A stretch of DNA of 35,254 bases from CAIVSN01 sp036171455 (lineage in GTDB: Bacteria; Patescibacteriota; Gracilibacteria; BD1-5; UBA2023), in contig JAVHRB010000059.1 of the NCBI GenBank assembly GCA_036171455.1, positions 1 through 35,254 on the forward strand. The letters run 5' to 3'. Each line of letters starts with the position of its first letter. The first letter of the stretch is position 1. A program made the translations under genes and the position numbers. The notes under the pieces are model-generated. The model worked only from the letters and a program-made list of their open reading frames with translations. It was not told where the DNA came from and did not search any database. Positions 9,829 through 19,295 of this stretch are shown here, in pieces.

Positions 9829-11367
9829 ATGTTTTCAAAAAAGGAATTTGCTTCCCAATCCGAGCTTTTTTCCTATCTCAAGTCGCACAAAGGTATCTAT
9901 TTTTTTGGCGAATTTTTAAGGGAAATTGATGGTGAGACGGATGAGCTCATGATACTCGTTCGAAAGAATACCATGTTGGATTTACAGAATGTACCTTTGG
10001 TTCTTCATGTGAAGACCCGGAGAATGCTCTTGACTACCCGAGTACAGCGGGGAGAAAAATTATTGGATTATTGAGAAATACTCTATGGGGCATATAGCTA
10101 TCAAAACGAAATATATGATTTTTATGGGAAGGAAACAAACGGATATAAAAATCATATTTCTCGACTCCATGGTTTTCCCAAAGATTTTTTCCCGTATCGA
10201 AAAATCTGAAAGCCTGATATTGTCAAAAAAAATGATTTTGAATTTCCGAGTATTGAATGAGACGGACTTATTTCCGTACCGGTTTGACCTATCCATGCCT
10301 GAATCATTCCTCCGGCACATTTTCGTTTTTTAACGGATGGGGAAGACGTTTTGAATCTAGAGATACAACTTGGTTGGAAAACGCGTTTGGTAGATGAATA
10401 TTTCATGAAAGAAAAAAATCTCGAAAAATTACTCGATGCAAGTCAAGATATTGTCGGAGATAGTTCTGTCGCATATACCCTCGGATTCGTGAGGAATATA
10501 GAAGCTGCTTCTGGTAAAAAAGTTTCGCTCGTGTCACAGTCTACCCGTGTGGCTATGGCGGAAATCGAAAGAATTTATAATCATCTTGCTACCATTGGCT
10601 GACTTTGCAATGATGTTGGACAATCGTATGTACTCAATGGATTTTTGTCTATTCGGGAAGAAATCCTAGAAATGAATGAACATATTTTTTGAAATCGGCT
10701 CCTTCGTAACAATATCCAGATCGGATATAATCGCATCGAGCTTGACGAAGAAAAATTAAACTCTATCTGTACTACGCTCCATTGACTTCTCCCTCGTATC
10801 GAAAATATCCTGAATATCACCAAGTTTTCCTCGGGAATTTATGATCGGTTTAAAGATGCTGGAATCCTTTCCAAAGAAACTGCCCTAAAACATGGAGCTC
10901 TCGGTATTGTTGCCAAGGCTTCGATGATTTCCATTGATGCGAGAACCACGGATGAATACTATGTTGATTTATGACTCGCGGATTTTGAGGTTATTATCGG
11001 AGAAAATGGAGATGTATTTGATAGGTTGATTGTACGGGCAGAGGAAATATATCAATCGGTGCAGTTTATTGCAAAACTCTTTTTGAAATTTCAAATGAAA
11101 TCGTTTGTGGAAAAGAAAAATACAAAAAATCATGATGGAAAAATTATTCTCAAAGATGGTTGTTATATGACACATATCGAAGGACATCGATGAGAGAATC
11201 TGCAATTGATGATTGTGGAAAATAAAAGCATTGTCTACTATAAGCACCGTGATCCCTCATTTGTGAATTGGCCACTACTGGAATATGCCGTCCTCAAAAA
11301 TATCATTGCGGATTTTCCGATTTGCAACAAGAGTTTTGATTTGAGCTATAGCGGATATGACATGTAG
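9829..11367 (+). CDS. HyfG-like (NuoC-NuoD fusion) large subunit without NiFe ligands
   Basis: 512 residues with ten TGA-Gly codons. The N-terminal ~150 residues are NuoC-like (YSYQNEIYDFYG...FPKDFFPYRK). The NuoD/large-hydrogenase part begins at VPVGPIHAGIIPPAHFRF. Where hydrogenases have RVCGIC this protein reads QDIVGDSS, putting Val209 and Ser212 at the ligand sites. At the C-terminus, where they have DPCxxC, it reads NKSFDLSYSGYDM, putting Ser506 and Gly509 there. All four Ni-Fe ligands are therefore absent, the defining trait of Ehr complexes. The protein ends almost at the motif, so there is no C-terminal extension for protease maturation. It cannot be a normal hydrogenase; a quinone-type or purely structural role remains open. 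Confidence 0.9.
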
Positions 11368-11454
11368 GTGAGAGTAATGATATTTACTCAGAAAATTGAG
11401 ACAGAAAATTTGAATGTCACTTCTTTCAATGACTCCTTCGTATCGTTGCATGTT

Positions 11455-11608
11455 ATACCAAATTAACCTAACTCCATTTGCTCGCTGCCTCGGGAGGATA
11501 TGTTTTCCTTTCCCTTCGGTCCAGACCGCCCCGGACAAGCTCGGAAACGAAAACATATCCTCCCAGTCACGCTCGCGGGAAGTGTTGCGATTTACATTAA
11601 TTTGGTAT
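11455..11608. repeat. Palindromic ~154-bp intergenic repeat, copy 1
   Basis: Ends ATACCAAATTAA / TTAATTTGGTAT are inverted repeats. Inside, the arms ggaggatatgttttc and gaaaacatatcctcc pair perfectly around a nested GTCC...GGAC hairpin. Closely matching copies are at 27007-27159 and, reversed, from 35165. It lies 87 bases after the large-subunit stop. It has no protein-coding capacity of its own, so a MITE- or BIME-like element is likely. Confidence 0.85.
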
Positions 11609-11675
11609 TACCGCTTTGGATGATGTTGTTTTGCTATTATCTAATAATAAATAGTGTGTGTTTTCACACCAAACG

Positions 11676-11706
11676 AAAAAACTCTTGTGATAACAAGAGT
11701 TTTTTA
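11676..11706. terminator. Rho-independent terminator (bidirectional)
   Basis: Eight-base stem ACTCTTGT/ACAAGAGT with a GATA loop (11681-11700), flanked by A5 on the left and T6 on the right. Confidence 0.8.
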
Positions 11707-11766
11707 TGTTCGATTGCTTTTTGGATTGGTAGTCCTAACGATTATAAGGTTGAATTAATTGATACA

Positions 11767-11919
11767 ATGACAGAGTATATTTGCGAACACTTGTGAGATG
11801 CTTTTGATTTTGTTGAAACCTATTTAGAGCATATGAACCAACGGCCAATTGATGATTTGTTGTATGTAAAAAAATCCAATCAGATATTAAATGGAAACAA
11901 CTTGATTATAATCGAATAA
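11767..11919 (+). CDS. Short hypothetical ORF or 3' gene remnant
   Basis: From ATG the frame gives 50 residues (MTEYICEHL-G-DAFDFVETYLEHM...), with one TGA, ending TAA inside a terminator hairpin. The same frame is open upstream without a start codon, through a terminator at 11681-11700, so this may be the 3' end of a gene whose 5' part was lost at the edge of the accessory region. Acidic and probably helical; no family recognised. The rest of 11368-12037 holds only the repeat, two terminators and a promoter. Confidence 0.35.
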
Positions 11920-11949
11920 ATAGCGACATTATGTCGCTATTTATTTTCA
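11915..11949. terminator. Strong terminator hairpin
   Basis: Fourteen-base perfect stem AATAAATAGCGACA/TGTCGCTATTTATT with a TTA loop (11915-11945), followed by TTTC. It contains the TAA of the short ORF and isolates the methyltransferase gene from upstream transcription. Confidence 0.8.
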
Positions 11950-11977
11950 TAAAAAAAGCCTTTATTAAAGCTAAATA

Positions 11978-12004
11978 TTGACTTTTTATAAAAAAGTATA
12001 TGAT
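11978..12004 (+). promoter_or_regulatory. Probable promoter of the methyltransferase gene
   Basis: TTGACT (11978-11983) and TATGAT (11999-12004) with a 15-base spacer, 33 bases before the methyltransferase ATG in a very AT-rich stretch. The spacer is shorter than ideal. Confidence 0.45.
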
Positions 12005-12037
12005 TAGTTTTGTATAGTTTTTATCTTAAAATTAAGT

Positions 12038-13180
12038 ATGAGCGAAATTGAACTAATTGGAATAATTGAAGCACAAAAGATTTTATGAGTTTCATTAACC
12101 ACATTGCGTCGATGGGATAAATCAGGATTGTTAAAATCCGTTAGACCAAATGGCAAAGGTCATAGACATTACATTAAAAGCGACATAATCAGAATGGTTC
12201 ATAATGATGAAAATAAATCAATAACATCTCTTTCAAATACCTGAAAAGAGATTAGATTTATTGATTTATTTGCTGGCGTAGGATGATTTCATTTAGCCCT
12301 TTCATCGTTAGGAGGGAAATGCGTTTATGCTTGTGAAATAGATAAAAACGCAAGAATTACCTATAAATTAAATTACAAGTTAGAAGATAATATTTTTTCA
12401 ACAGACATTAAAGAAGTTTCCCCTGAAACAGTCCCAGACCACGATATTTTATGTGCTTGATTTCCTTGCCAAGCATTTTCAATCGCTGGATATCAAAAAT
12501 GATTTAATGATGATAGGTGAAACTTGTTCTTTGATATTGCGAGAATAGTAGAAAAAAAGAAGCCTCGTGTATTATTTTTAGAAAATGTTAAAAATCTTGC
12601 TTCCCATGATAATGGAAAGACTTTTCGTGTAATTTTAGATACCCTCAAACAACTTTGATATCATGTTAAATGGAAGGTATTAAATACTTACGAGTATGGT
12701 AATACTCCTCAAAATAGGGAACGTGTTTATATCGTAGCGTTTCTTGAAGAAGCATCATTTAATTCTTTTCAGTTTCCTGAAAAGATTAAACTTGAAAAAG
12801 ATATTTCAAGCATTTTGGAAAAAAATGTTGGTAAAGAGTTTTCATATGAATGAAAGCCAATGTATGAAAAATTAAAAGATGAAATGACTAATAAAAATAC
12901 GGTGTATCAATGGCGTAGACATTATGTAAGAGAAAACAAAAAATGACTTGTTCCAACCCTTACTGCTAATATGGGAACTGGTGGGCACAATGTTCCATTA
13001 TTACTAACGGACGAAACAATCAGAAAAATGACACCAAGAGAATGTTTCTTGGCACAAGGATATCCAGCAGATTTTCAACTTCCACCACTTGCCAATTCTC
13101 ACTTGTATAAACAAGCAGGAAATAGTGTTTCAGTTCCCGTGTTAAAGCGAATTGCCGAAGCAATTATAGCATCTATGTAA
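12038..13180 (+). CDS. DNA (cytosine-5) methyltransferase with N-terminal MerR-like HTH
   Basis: 380 residues with nine TGA-Gly codons. Residues 1-55 form a MerR/excisionase-type winged HTH (EAQKILGVSLTTLRRWDKSG, then a GKGHRHY wing). The C5-methylase core follows: motif I FIDLFAGVGGFHLAL, motif IV GFPCQAFS with catalytic Cys144, motif VI FLENVKNL, motif VIII YGNTPQNRERVYIVAF, and motifs IX-X ending QAGNSVSVPVLKRIAEAI. Several glycines of motifs I and IV are written TGA. It overlaps the convergent nuclease-like gene by 8 bases, as in type II restriction-modification pairs. The fused HTH could act as the operon's controller, since no separate C gene is seen. Target sequence unknown. Confidence 0.9.
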
Positions 13181-13997
13181 AGATTTTCTTAAACAGATTT
13201 CTTGCTATTTCATTTGGATTTACTCATTTTTTTAATTCTGATAAAAGTTCAATTCTATCAGGCGTAAAATTCATAGGGAAAGCGATTAACACATTTTGAT
13301 TATTCCATTCAAGTGGATGAAGCCTTAACTCTAAACGCTTTTTGGCTTTATAAATCTTGATATTTCAGTATTTATCATCAATAAATCCATCGATGAAAAT
13401 GCTTTCTTTTCTTGTTCTTTCAACATTAACAGTTGTGTTTTTTAGATTTTCTAAACATACCTCCATTCACGCAAAATAGAATGTATCCGCACCTCTTAAA
13501 AGAATAAAATAGTATATATGTTCTAATCAATGTGCTGATATTACTTCCTCTAACTTCCTTTGATAAATACCAAGCCATTGTTGTTTAATTTCTTCAAATC
13601 GTCATTTTTGAAACATTGTATCAAGGTCTTTTCATGTTTCCTTGAACTTTTGTGCCAATGAAGTCTCTCAACTATCCCCAGTAGATAGATTTCAATCTTT
13701 ATCAACAGGGGCTGAAAGCATTTTAACATCCGCTCCCCATTTCTGGCTCTCGCATAGTAAATCAATAGCATAACTTCCAGCCCCAATTCCATCAACATTC
13801 AATGCCTGAACTAACCATTGTTCTATATGTTCTTTTGGTATTTGAATAGGGATGCCTTTTTGCTCTCATTTAAGTTCGGGTTGTGAAAATAGGCTTTTTT
13901 TAATAAAAAATCTTATCAATTCTTGTGCTTCCGTATTGAAAAAGCCATTTAATTCTTCTAAACTTAAAGGTCTTAAAACGAATTGATTTTCTGCCAT
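13173..13997 (-). CDS. Probable type II restriction endonuclease partner
   Basis: 274 residues, read through TGA. It is convergent with the methyltransferase, the two stops overlapping by 8 bases. No family is recognised with certainty. SYAIDLLCESQKWGADVKML (~83-102) has the spacing of a PD-(D/E)XK core: Asp in AID, then D-V-K. The rest is mixed alpha/beta, with a C-terminal INIYKAKKR-like strand region (KIYKAKKRLELRLHPLEW) and a FTPDRIELLSELKKG helix. Assignment as the nuclease rests on pairing with a solitary C5-methylase plus this weak core. No good Shine-Dalgarno precedes the ATG. Confidence 0.65.
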
Positions 13998-14023
13998 TTT
14001 TTTGTTTTTTTATAAAATACACT

Positions 14024-14042
14024 AAAAGGGCCATACTTGGCC
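14024..14042 (-). terminator. Weak hairpin-T terminator between J-domain gene and nuclease gene
   Basis: On the minus strand GGCCA-AGTA-TGGCC is followed by CTTTTAG. It lies after the J-domain gene stop and 27 bases before the nuclease ATG. The stem is short, so an operator role for the palindrome is an alternative. Confidence 0.35.
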
Positions 14043-14089
14043 TTGTTGTTTAATTTACTGAAAAAACCTAAAAAAGCAACTTGTCAGTG

Positions 14090-14818
14090 TTATACGACTT
14101 TATTTACTCTGCCGTATAAATCACCCCAATCCATAGCTCCTTTTCTTGGCTTGACGTTGGCTATTGAAAAAATAATGATGACTGCCAACCAAAAATTGAC
14201 GGTATTTCAAACCGTATCCCATACCCCAAAAGGGATAAATGGTTCATAGCCTTTGATTATGAGCGAAAAAACCGCGAGTGAAACGAAAGCAAAAGTGCGT
14301 TTTCAAAGCAAACAAGCGATGGCGGTATGAATGCTGAAAAGTGCCAAAATACCCTCTATTCAATATGGAAGCCCAAGACGAAATATGAATGGGAAAGATA
14401 CCATCAAAATGACCGTTTGGACTTTTGGAATTGAAAGGATATTCAAAGCATAATCCATCATTCATCCCATAGAATACCTTTTTGAACGCTCCTCTTGCCT
14501 CATTTTTTTAAGGTGTTCTTTTTGAAACTGGATTGCCTCTTCTATGGTTTCTCCACCGCTATAAAAACAAAGGTTTCAATTCTTGTTTCTCTTTGGTTGT
14601 CGTTGTTCGAAGTGTCAAACGGTTTCAACCGCTTGTTTTATAGTTTCGTATTCCTTCATCATAGCAATGAAGCTATTCTGCCATCAACCCCTATCTGGAT
14701 GGTGTTTCAAAGCAAGTTCCTTTTTTTGTTTGGTAAGCCATGCCATTTCGTTTTTGGTATATAACCCGGCTTGAAAATAATACCTCATAGCGTTTCTTCT
14801 TAAAAAATACATACGCAT
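14090..14818 (-). CDS. Membrane-bound J-domain protein
   Basis: 242 residues. Near the N-terminus KQKKELALKHHPDRGG (31-45, HPD at 40-42, last Gly from TGA) and FIAMMKEYETIKQ give the helix II-loop-helix III core of a DnaJ J-domain; helix I is short. A charged linker (EEAIQFQKEHLKKMRQEERSK) leads to three or four hydrophobic segments (VQTVILMVSFPFIF, IEGILALFSIHTAIACLL, FAFVSLAVFSLII, VNFWLAVIIIFSI). J-domains stimulate Hsp70 ATPase, so this may bring host DnaK to a membrane site. Last gene of a minus-strand set with 14961 and 15683. Starts at 14818 and 14788 are both possible. Without UGA=Gly the gene is invisible. Confidence 0.75.
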
Positions 14819-14957
14819 TATATGTATTTTTCATTTTTTGTCTGCTCCTTTCCACTATTTTAAGCGGAAAGCGATATTTTCTTGTTTTGCGTTTCGATAC
14901 ATAACAAAACGCAAAAACCACCAATACACGCCCAGTGATTTTCTGCCAATTTTTCAC
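14691..14957 (-). CDS. Possible small basic protein overlapping the J-domain gene
   Basis: GTG start 3 bases after the stop of the preceding gene; 88 residues with a short hydrophobic stretch (VLVVFAFCYV) and then many Lys/Arg. An internal ATG of this frame has a GGAG about ten bases upstream. The last ~43 codons overlap the J-domain gene in another frame. It has no family resemblance. It may be real, or only the leader through which ribosomes reach the J-domain start. Confidence 0.25.
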   Translation of the reverse strand: MKNWQKITGRVLVVFAFCYVSKRKTRKYRFPLKIVERSRQKMKNTYNAYVFFKKKRYEVLFSSRVIYQKRNGMAYQTKKGTCFETPSR

Positions 14958-14960
14958 GTT

Positions 14961-15677
14961 TTAAGTCGGATTATCCATCGCCAGGATATCGAGCACCATG
15001 TCTTTGGTGAAGAGTTCAAAGTTCTGCTCGTGATATATCTTTTCGTTTTGGTTTTTGGGATGTATCGTGAAAAGTCAAAGCTCAAAAGCCTTGGAATAAA
15101 TGAGACGGGCTTGCCATTGCTTGGTTCATAAAGCATTGACCCTTCGGACTGAAAAGCTCCTCTCTTTCAAAAGGGTTGTTATTCAACGAAATATCCTTTC
15201 TTCTATGTTGGATATTTCTGGGACTATGTTGTCATTGAGGTTTGGTTCCAATGTTTTTGTTGGGACAACATATCAAAGGTTCTTTACTTTACGGTATCCA
15301 TGGGGATTAGAGCCATCCTTTTTTGGTCGGGCATTGAAAAGGACGATACAATTCCCAATTCTTTTGCTGCCATTTATCAAAAGCGTCGTCAAAGTAATGT
15401 TGTTGAATTGGTAGTTGGATTTGTGGTTGTGGATGAAGAGTAATTTTTCCAATACCACTTTCCATAGTAAAAGCTCTTCTTTGTAAATGAGTTCAAGTTC
15501 TGGGAGCCTCAAATCAAGGGCAATCGCCATAAGTTGGGGATGTGCGAGCATTCACTTGATGAGGCTTCATCTTTTTTCGTCTTGCTGGAAGTCCAAAAAC
15601 AAGGGTATCTTTGAGGCTTCAACGAGGTCTTCACAGGTGATTTCATCGTGATAGAACGGGTCTTTAATGGTTGTCAT
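14961..15677 (-). CDS. Hypothetical protein of the mobile region
   Basis: 238 residues with several TGA-Gly codons; starts 5 bases after the stop of the coiled-coil TM gene, so co-transcribed with it. Soluble by composition, with no TM segment. The first ~90 residues are acidic and helix-rich (EITCEDLVEASKIPLFLDF, then LPELELIYKEELLLWKVV). The middle is basic (FNARPKKDGSNPHGYRKVKN) and the end acidic again (FELFTKDMVLDILAMDNPT). I do not recognise a family. Its setting in a mobile region beside J-domain and TM proteins allows a replication, packaging or transfer role, but nothing in the sequence decides this. Confidence 0.6.
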
Positions 15678-15682
15678 AGATT

Positions 15683-16156
15683 TTATTGGTTAGGTGATAG
15701 ATATTCGTTCAAAGAACGGTTTGCTTCTTCAAGATCGTCGAGCTTCCTTTCTTCGTTCATAGAAAGTTCTTCAAGTCTCATTTTGAGTTTGTCTAATTTG
15801 AGTTCGGTATCATAGGGGTTTGATTTGTCGTCCATAAGGCTCTCCATCTCAATTTTGCGTATTTCGTTCTCCAATTCTCTCTTTTTCAAAGAAATGGTTT
15901 TGATGGAATACTCCAAAGTTTTTACCTTGTCTTGAAGTTTCTTTTCTTCTGAATTGGCAGGATAACGGTTGCTTTGGTGTCAGTTTCTTTTTTCAGCGTT
16001 TTTTGAAGGCGATTGAAAGAAAAGGAACATTGCTATTCAGACGAAAAGAAAAATGAAGAACGAACCATTGTCAGTCAGGTCGTCTTTTTTCTTGATATTT
16101 CAATCGTCTTTTGGAACCAGCGTTTCAGTTCGCAATTGGGTTTTTTGGTTTTCCAT
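15683..16156 (-). CDS. Single-TM coiled-coil protein
   Basis: 157 residues. A polar N-terminus of ~31 residues is followed by one TM (GSFFIFLFVGIAMFLFF, ~30-47), then a long charged helix with heptad spacing (KKLQDKVKTLEYSIKT, KKRELENEIRKIEMESL, LDKLKMRLEELS) to the end. The region encoding TM and linker has three TGA codons. It is the first gene of the minus-strand set 16156-14090. The design resembles spacer or scaffold proteins of phages and conjugative elements, but no family is recognised. Confidence 0.6.
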
Positions 16157-16310
16157 ATGGGTATGGGTTAAGAAGTAATAGTTCTTAATTCAACATCCCC
16201 TACGTTTTTTCAAGTGATTTTTGAAAAAAGTTTTCAGCGTTTTTTGTGTTTCGACACGGAACGGCACACCAAAGGGAAAAATAAGAGTTTGAAAAATTCA
16301 AAAAACATAA

Positions 16311-16346
16311 AAAAATGACTTTTTGAAAAAATCATTTGAGTTTTTT
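16311..16346. terminator. AT-rich bidirectional terminator-like hairpin
   Basis: AAATGA...TCATTT with an imperfect T/A-rich inner stem. Runs of A on the left and GAGTTTTTT on the right make it usable in both directions. It lies 70 bases past the minus-strand ORF at 16416. The remainder of 16157-16415 shows no other feature. Confidence 0.45.
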
Positions 16347-16415
16347 ATGACAATTTCTTATTGGGTCATCATAGGTTGGTCGAGTATAAACGACCGTCCC
16401 AAAGTGGTGGGCTCA

Positions 16416-16640
16416 TTACCAAGAACATAAAACCACAATAATTGGGTCGCAATACGCCTTTAATGCGAGGTATTTCTTGGAACAGGCAATTCCAGCATAG
16501 GAAAAGACTGAAAAATCGATGTTTTGGCCCCCAGGGTCAAACGAACGATAGACCTGAAAGAGGGTTGAGTGGTAGTGGCTAACGGCAAGCATATCGGTTC
16601 TTCTTTTTGGGTAAGGGTTTTTGAAGAACGGGTATGCCAC
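16416..16640 (-). CDS. Short hypothetical ORF, possibly a fragment
   Basis: 74 residues from a GTG. The frame is open ~14 codons further upstream (ELKHISNEFLSFRLGIDW) without an ATG. The sequence is rich in aromatics (FSVFSYAGIACSKKYLALKAY), has normal amino-acid composition and no TGA, and looks like real protein. The missing ATG and small size suggest a truncated gene. No family recognised. The stretch 16641-16862 upstream is AT-rich and holds no other ORF; it should contain the promoter of the divergent gene at 16863. Confidence 0.4.
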   Translation of the reverse strand: MAYPFFKNPYPKRRTDMLAVSHYHSTLFQVYRSFDPGGQNIDFSVFSYAGIACSKKYLALKAYCDPIIVVLCSW

Positions 16641-16862
16641 CCAGTCAATTCCTAATCGAAACGATAAGAACTCATTGGAAATATGTTTCAGTTCTTATGC
16701 GTTTCTCATAGAAATACTTACTTATAAAATCAATTATTCACTCATTAACCTAACGATAAACTTTTCAAAATAATCCCTTTGAATAGATGATAAGCAGGAT
16801 GAAAAAGTTGATTTTTACATGTTTTTCATATACTTATTATCAATTAATAACCAATTTTCATT

Positions 16863-17744
16863 ATGGCAAGAAAAAAGGTCGAAACTTCCGTTGAACGTTC
16901 AAAAAAGTTCAAACGAACCATGACTGATGGGATTAGGAACAAAGACGGAGCAATACCCCTCCCAGAAAGCAACGAGCAAGAAATAATCGTCAAAACGCAA
17001 GACGTGTGCGTTTATGACGATTTTTTAAGATGACTTGAAGACGACACCAACAACCTTCTTTCAAAAACGATGAAATGTTGAAGCAAGGTTTCAAACTATT
17101 ATAATTACCAATTTTGAGACATAGCGATACGGGTATGGTGGTTTGATAAAGAGGTTTGAGAGCTCCCAGCGAAACTGCTTGCCTATATGGTCTATCATTA
17201 TTTACTTTGAATAAAGGTCTATACGTCTGAAAAATGGAGAAAATCATGAGTTTGAGAGGATACGAGCCACAACCTATTTCCTATTTGGGGTAAAGATTGA
17301 AGCAAAATAGGCATGGTATTGAATGAATACACCATTGAAGATTTCATGAACGATGAAGAAAACGCATTGGAACAACAAGCACGGTATGAATTGAAAAAAA
17401 GTATGTCATACCAGTTTGACGAACCTATTGACGGTGATGATTTTGAACTTATCCACGAGGTGCGCTTCACAGAGTTTAATAGGGAGCGGTTATATAGATT
17501 AAAAGATGCCTTCGCCCAAATAGCCTCAAAATGAAGCAAAGAAAGCCTTTCATCCATAGCAACTTCATTATCGGTCGTGATGGAGAACTATTACATGGGT
17601 GGTGAATTAGATAAGGATGATACCATAAAGGCGATTGGGAAAAATTGAGGACTGATGAAAAAATGGAACAAAAATCAGAAAGATGATTTTGTGGATTTCC
17701 TTGATAATTTCACCTCAAACCTTATTCCACTCAATAACGATTAA
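16863..17744 (+). CDS. Hypothetical protein next to the recombinase
   Basis: 293 residues with ten TGA codons, about half of all its glycines. The N-terminus is basic (ARKKVETSVERSKKFKRTM). The middle has an aromatic block (NYYNYQFGDIAIRVWWF, then LLAYMVYHYLLG), followed by an acidic region (EDFMNDEENALEQQARYEL) and a helical C-terminus. No TM segment. It ends 6 bases before the recombinase ATG, so the two are probably one transcript. Position suggests a DNA-binding accessory or replication protein of the element, but no motif supports that. The frame is clean and the start ATG is the first available. Confidence 0.6.
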
Positions 17745-17750
17745 AAACAT

Positions 17751-19295
17751 ATGAAAACATATGAAAACTGCGTTCTATACTTACGCAAATCAACCAACAC
17801 AGAGGACAAACAAACCATAAGCCTTGAAACCCAAGCACAGTATTGCGAAGAGCTTATAAAGAAGAAAGGATTTAGAATTATTGAGACCATTGAAGAAAAA
17901 AGGAGCGCCAAGGCAAGTGGAACCAGACCTGGTTTCAAAGATTTGATAAAACTTTGTAATAAGGGTTGAATTGATTATGTCATCGCCTATGACCCCACAC
18001 GAATATCACGTGATACGATGGACGCTGCTATTTTTACAGAACTCATCAACAAGAAAAAGATAAAGGGCTTCTATTCGGCAGATACGGGACAATTGTTTGA
18101 CTGATTGAATATATTTTCAGCAATGATGCTGGGGATTTCATTTTTGGTAGCACGAGCAGACAATCAAATGCGTTCAAGCAACGTGAAGTCAAAAATGACA
18201 ACAAAGCACGGTGATGGATACATCATCACAAGAATGCCGTTTTGATACAAGAAAGTGAGTTATCTTGATAAGGAATGAGAAGTTCATAGAAAAGTCCAGA
18301 TAGACGAAAAAGAGGCTGAACTCGTGAGACTTGCCTTCCGTTTGAGGGCTGAATGAAAAACCACCCCACAAATCGCCAAAGTATTTTGAGACAGCGGGTT
18401 CAAAAAATACCCAGCTTGAATTGATAAACTCTTGAAAAATGAGTTTTATGTATGAATACAGGATGGTAAGTTTTGACGTGCTGAAATCAGCAAAAACAAA
18501 AATGAAGGATACGAACCCCTCGTAAGCGTCGAGTTATTTGAAAAAGTGAATGGAATACATAGGGACTATAAGCGTGAAAGGAATGTTTCATTCCCTGCGT
18601 ATTTCAGAAAATTAGTCTTTGATGCTGACGGCATTCCTTTGACACCGTATCAAACGGAAAATAAGTATGGTGTCCGCTATACGTATTACAGAGCACAAAA
18701 CCGGAGTAGATATACCATCAATGTTTCAGAAGAAAAACTTTTTGAGGTAGCGTGAGACTATATGGGTAAGTTCAAAGACCTTCCACAAGAGGTCATTATT
18801 GCGTTCAATCAGCAATTAAGTAGAAAATTAAAAGAGTGAGAAGAACAGCTATCCAAAACAGTTGGGACCATACAGCGTTCCATTACGACCTGCGATGAAA
18901 AAATCAAGAACATAGATGACAAATACGCATTGAACCAAATAGGTGATGAGCTCTACATGGAGATGAGAAATCGCTTTTTGGACGAACGCAAACAGTTTGA
19001 AGCCAAAATCAAACGTTTGAAGAATGAAAAGAAAGATATGGAGGAACTTATCCAAAACCTGGTTAAACTGCTTGAAAACCTTTCCAGGACTTACGAACGA
19101 GGAACCTTCGAAGAGAAAAGCAAGATATTGAAATCTATACAGGTTAAACTAATTTCAGACCCGCTGGGAACCCTTTATACAAAAGAAAACTCAATGCTTG
19201 AAGCATTGAGTTTTCAACGTGATTTATCGATTGGTAGCGTTACGGAGAATCGAACTCCGATTACAGGAATGAGAATCCTGTGTCCTAACCGTTAG
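17751..19295 (+). CDS. Large serine recombinase (integrase)
   Basis: 514 residues with eleven TGA-Gly codons. The N-terminal resolvase domain has LYLRKSTNTED (catalytic Ser14) and AYDPTRISRDTMD. The Recombinase domain runs from about residue 150 (GYIITRMPFGYKKV...AGIDKLLKNEFYVG). A long coiled coil (ERKQFEAKIKRLKNEKKDMEEL) lies near the end. The usual zinc-ribbon Cys are absent at LVFDADGIPLTPYQ. The last ~35 codons are made from a tRNA terminator hairpin and the antisense of tRNA-Glu, so the C-terminus was probably acquired by insertion. The start has a tandem ATGAAAACAT, giving two possible ATGs ten bases apart; only the one used is in frame. It likely mobilises part or all of 11.9-19.3 kb. 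Confidence 0.9.
19186..19214 (-). terminator. Terminator of the rplK/tRNA-Glu transcript, inside the recombinase ORF
   Basis: Twelve-base perfect stem AAAACTCAATGC/GCATTGAGTTTT with a 5-base loop. On the minus strand it is followed by TTTTCTTTTG, 18 bases after the tRNA 3' end. In the recombinase frame it encodes KENSMLEALSF. Confidence 0.8.

Noticed and set aside
4320..11367. Active group 4 NiFe hydrogenase
   Set aside because: All four Ni-Fe ligand Cys of the large subunit are replaced and the small subunit cannot hold its cluster; no maturation genes are in the window.
11500..11796. 98-residue ORF starting in the repeat element
   Set aside because: Its 5' half is the palindromic repeat and a terminator; only the last part might be real protein sequence.
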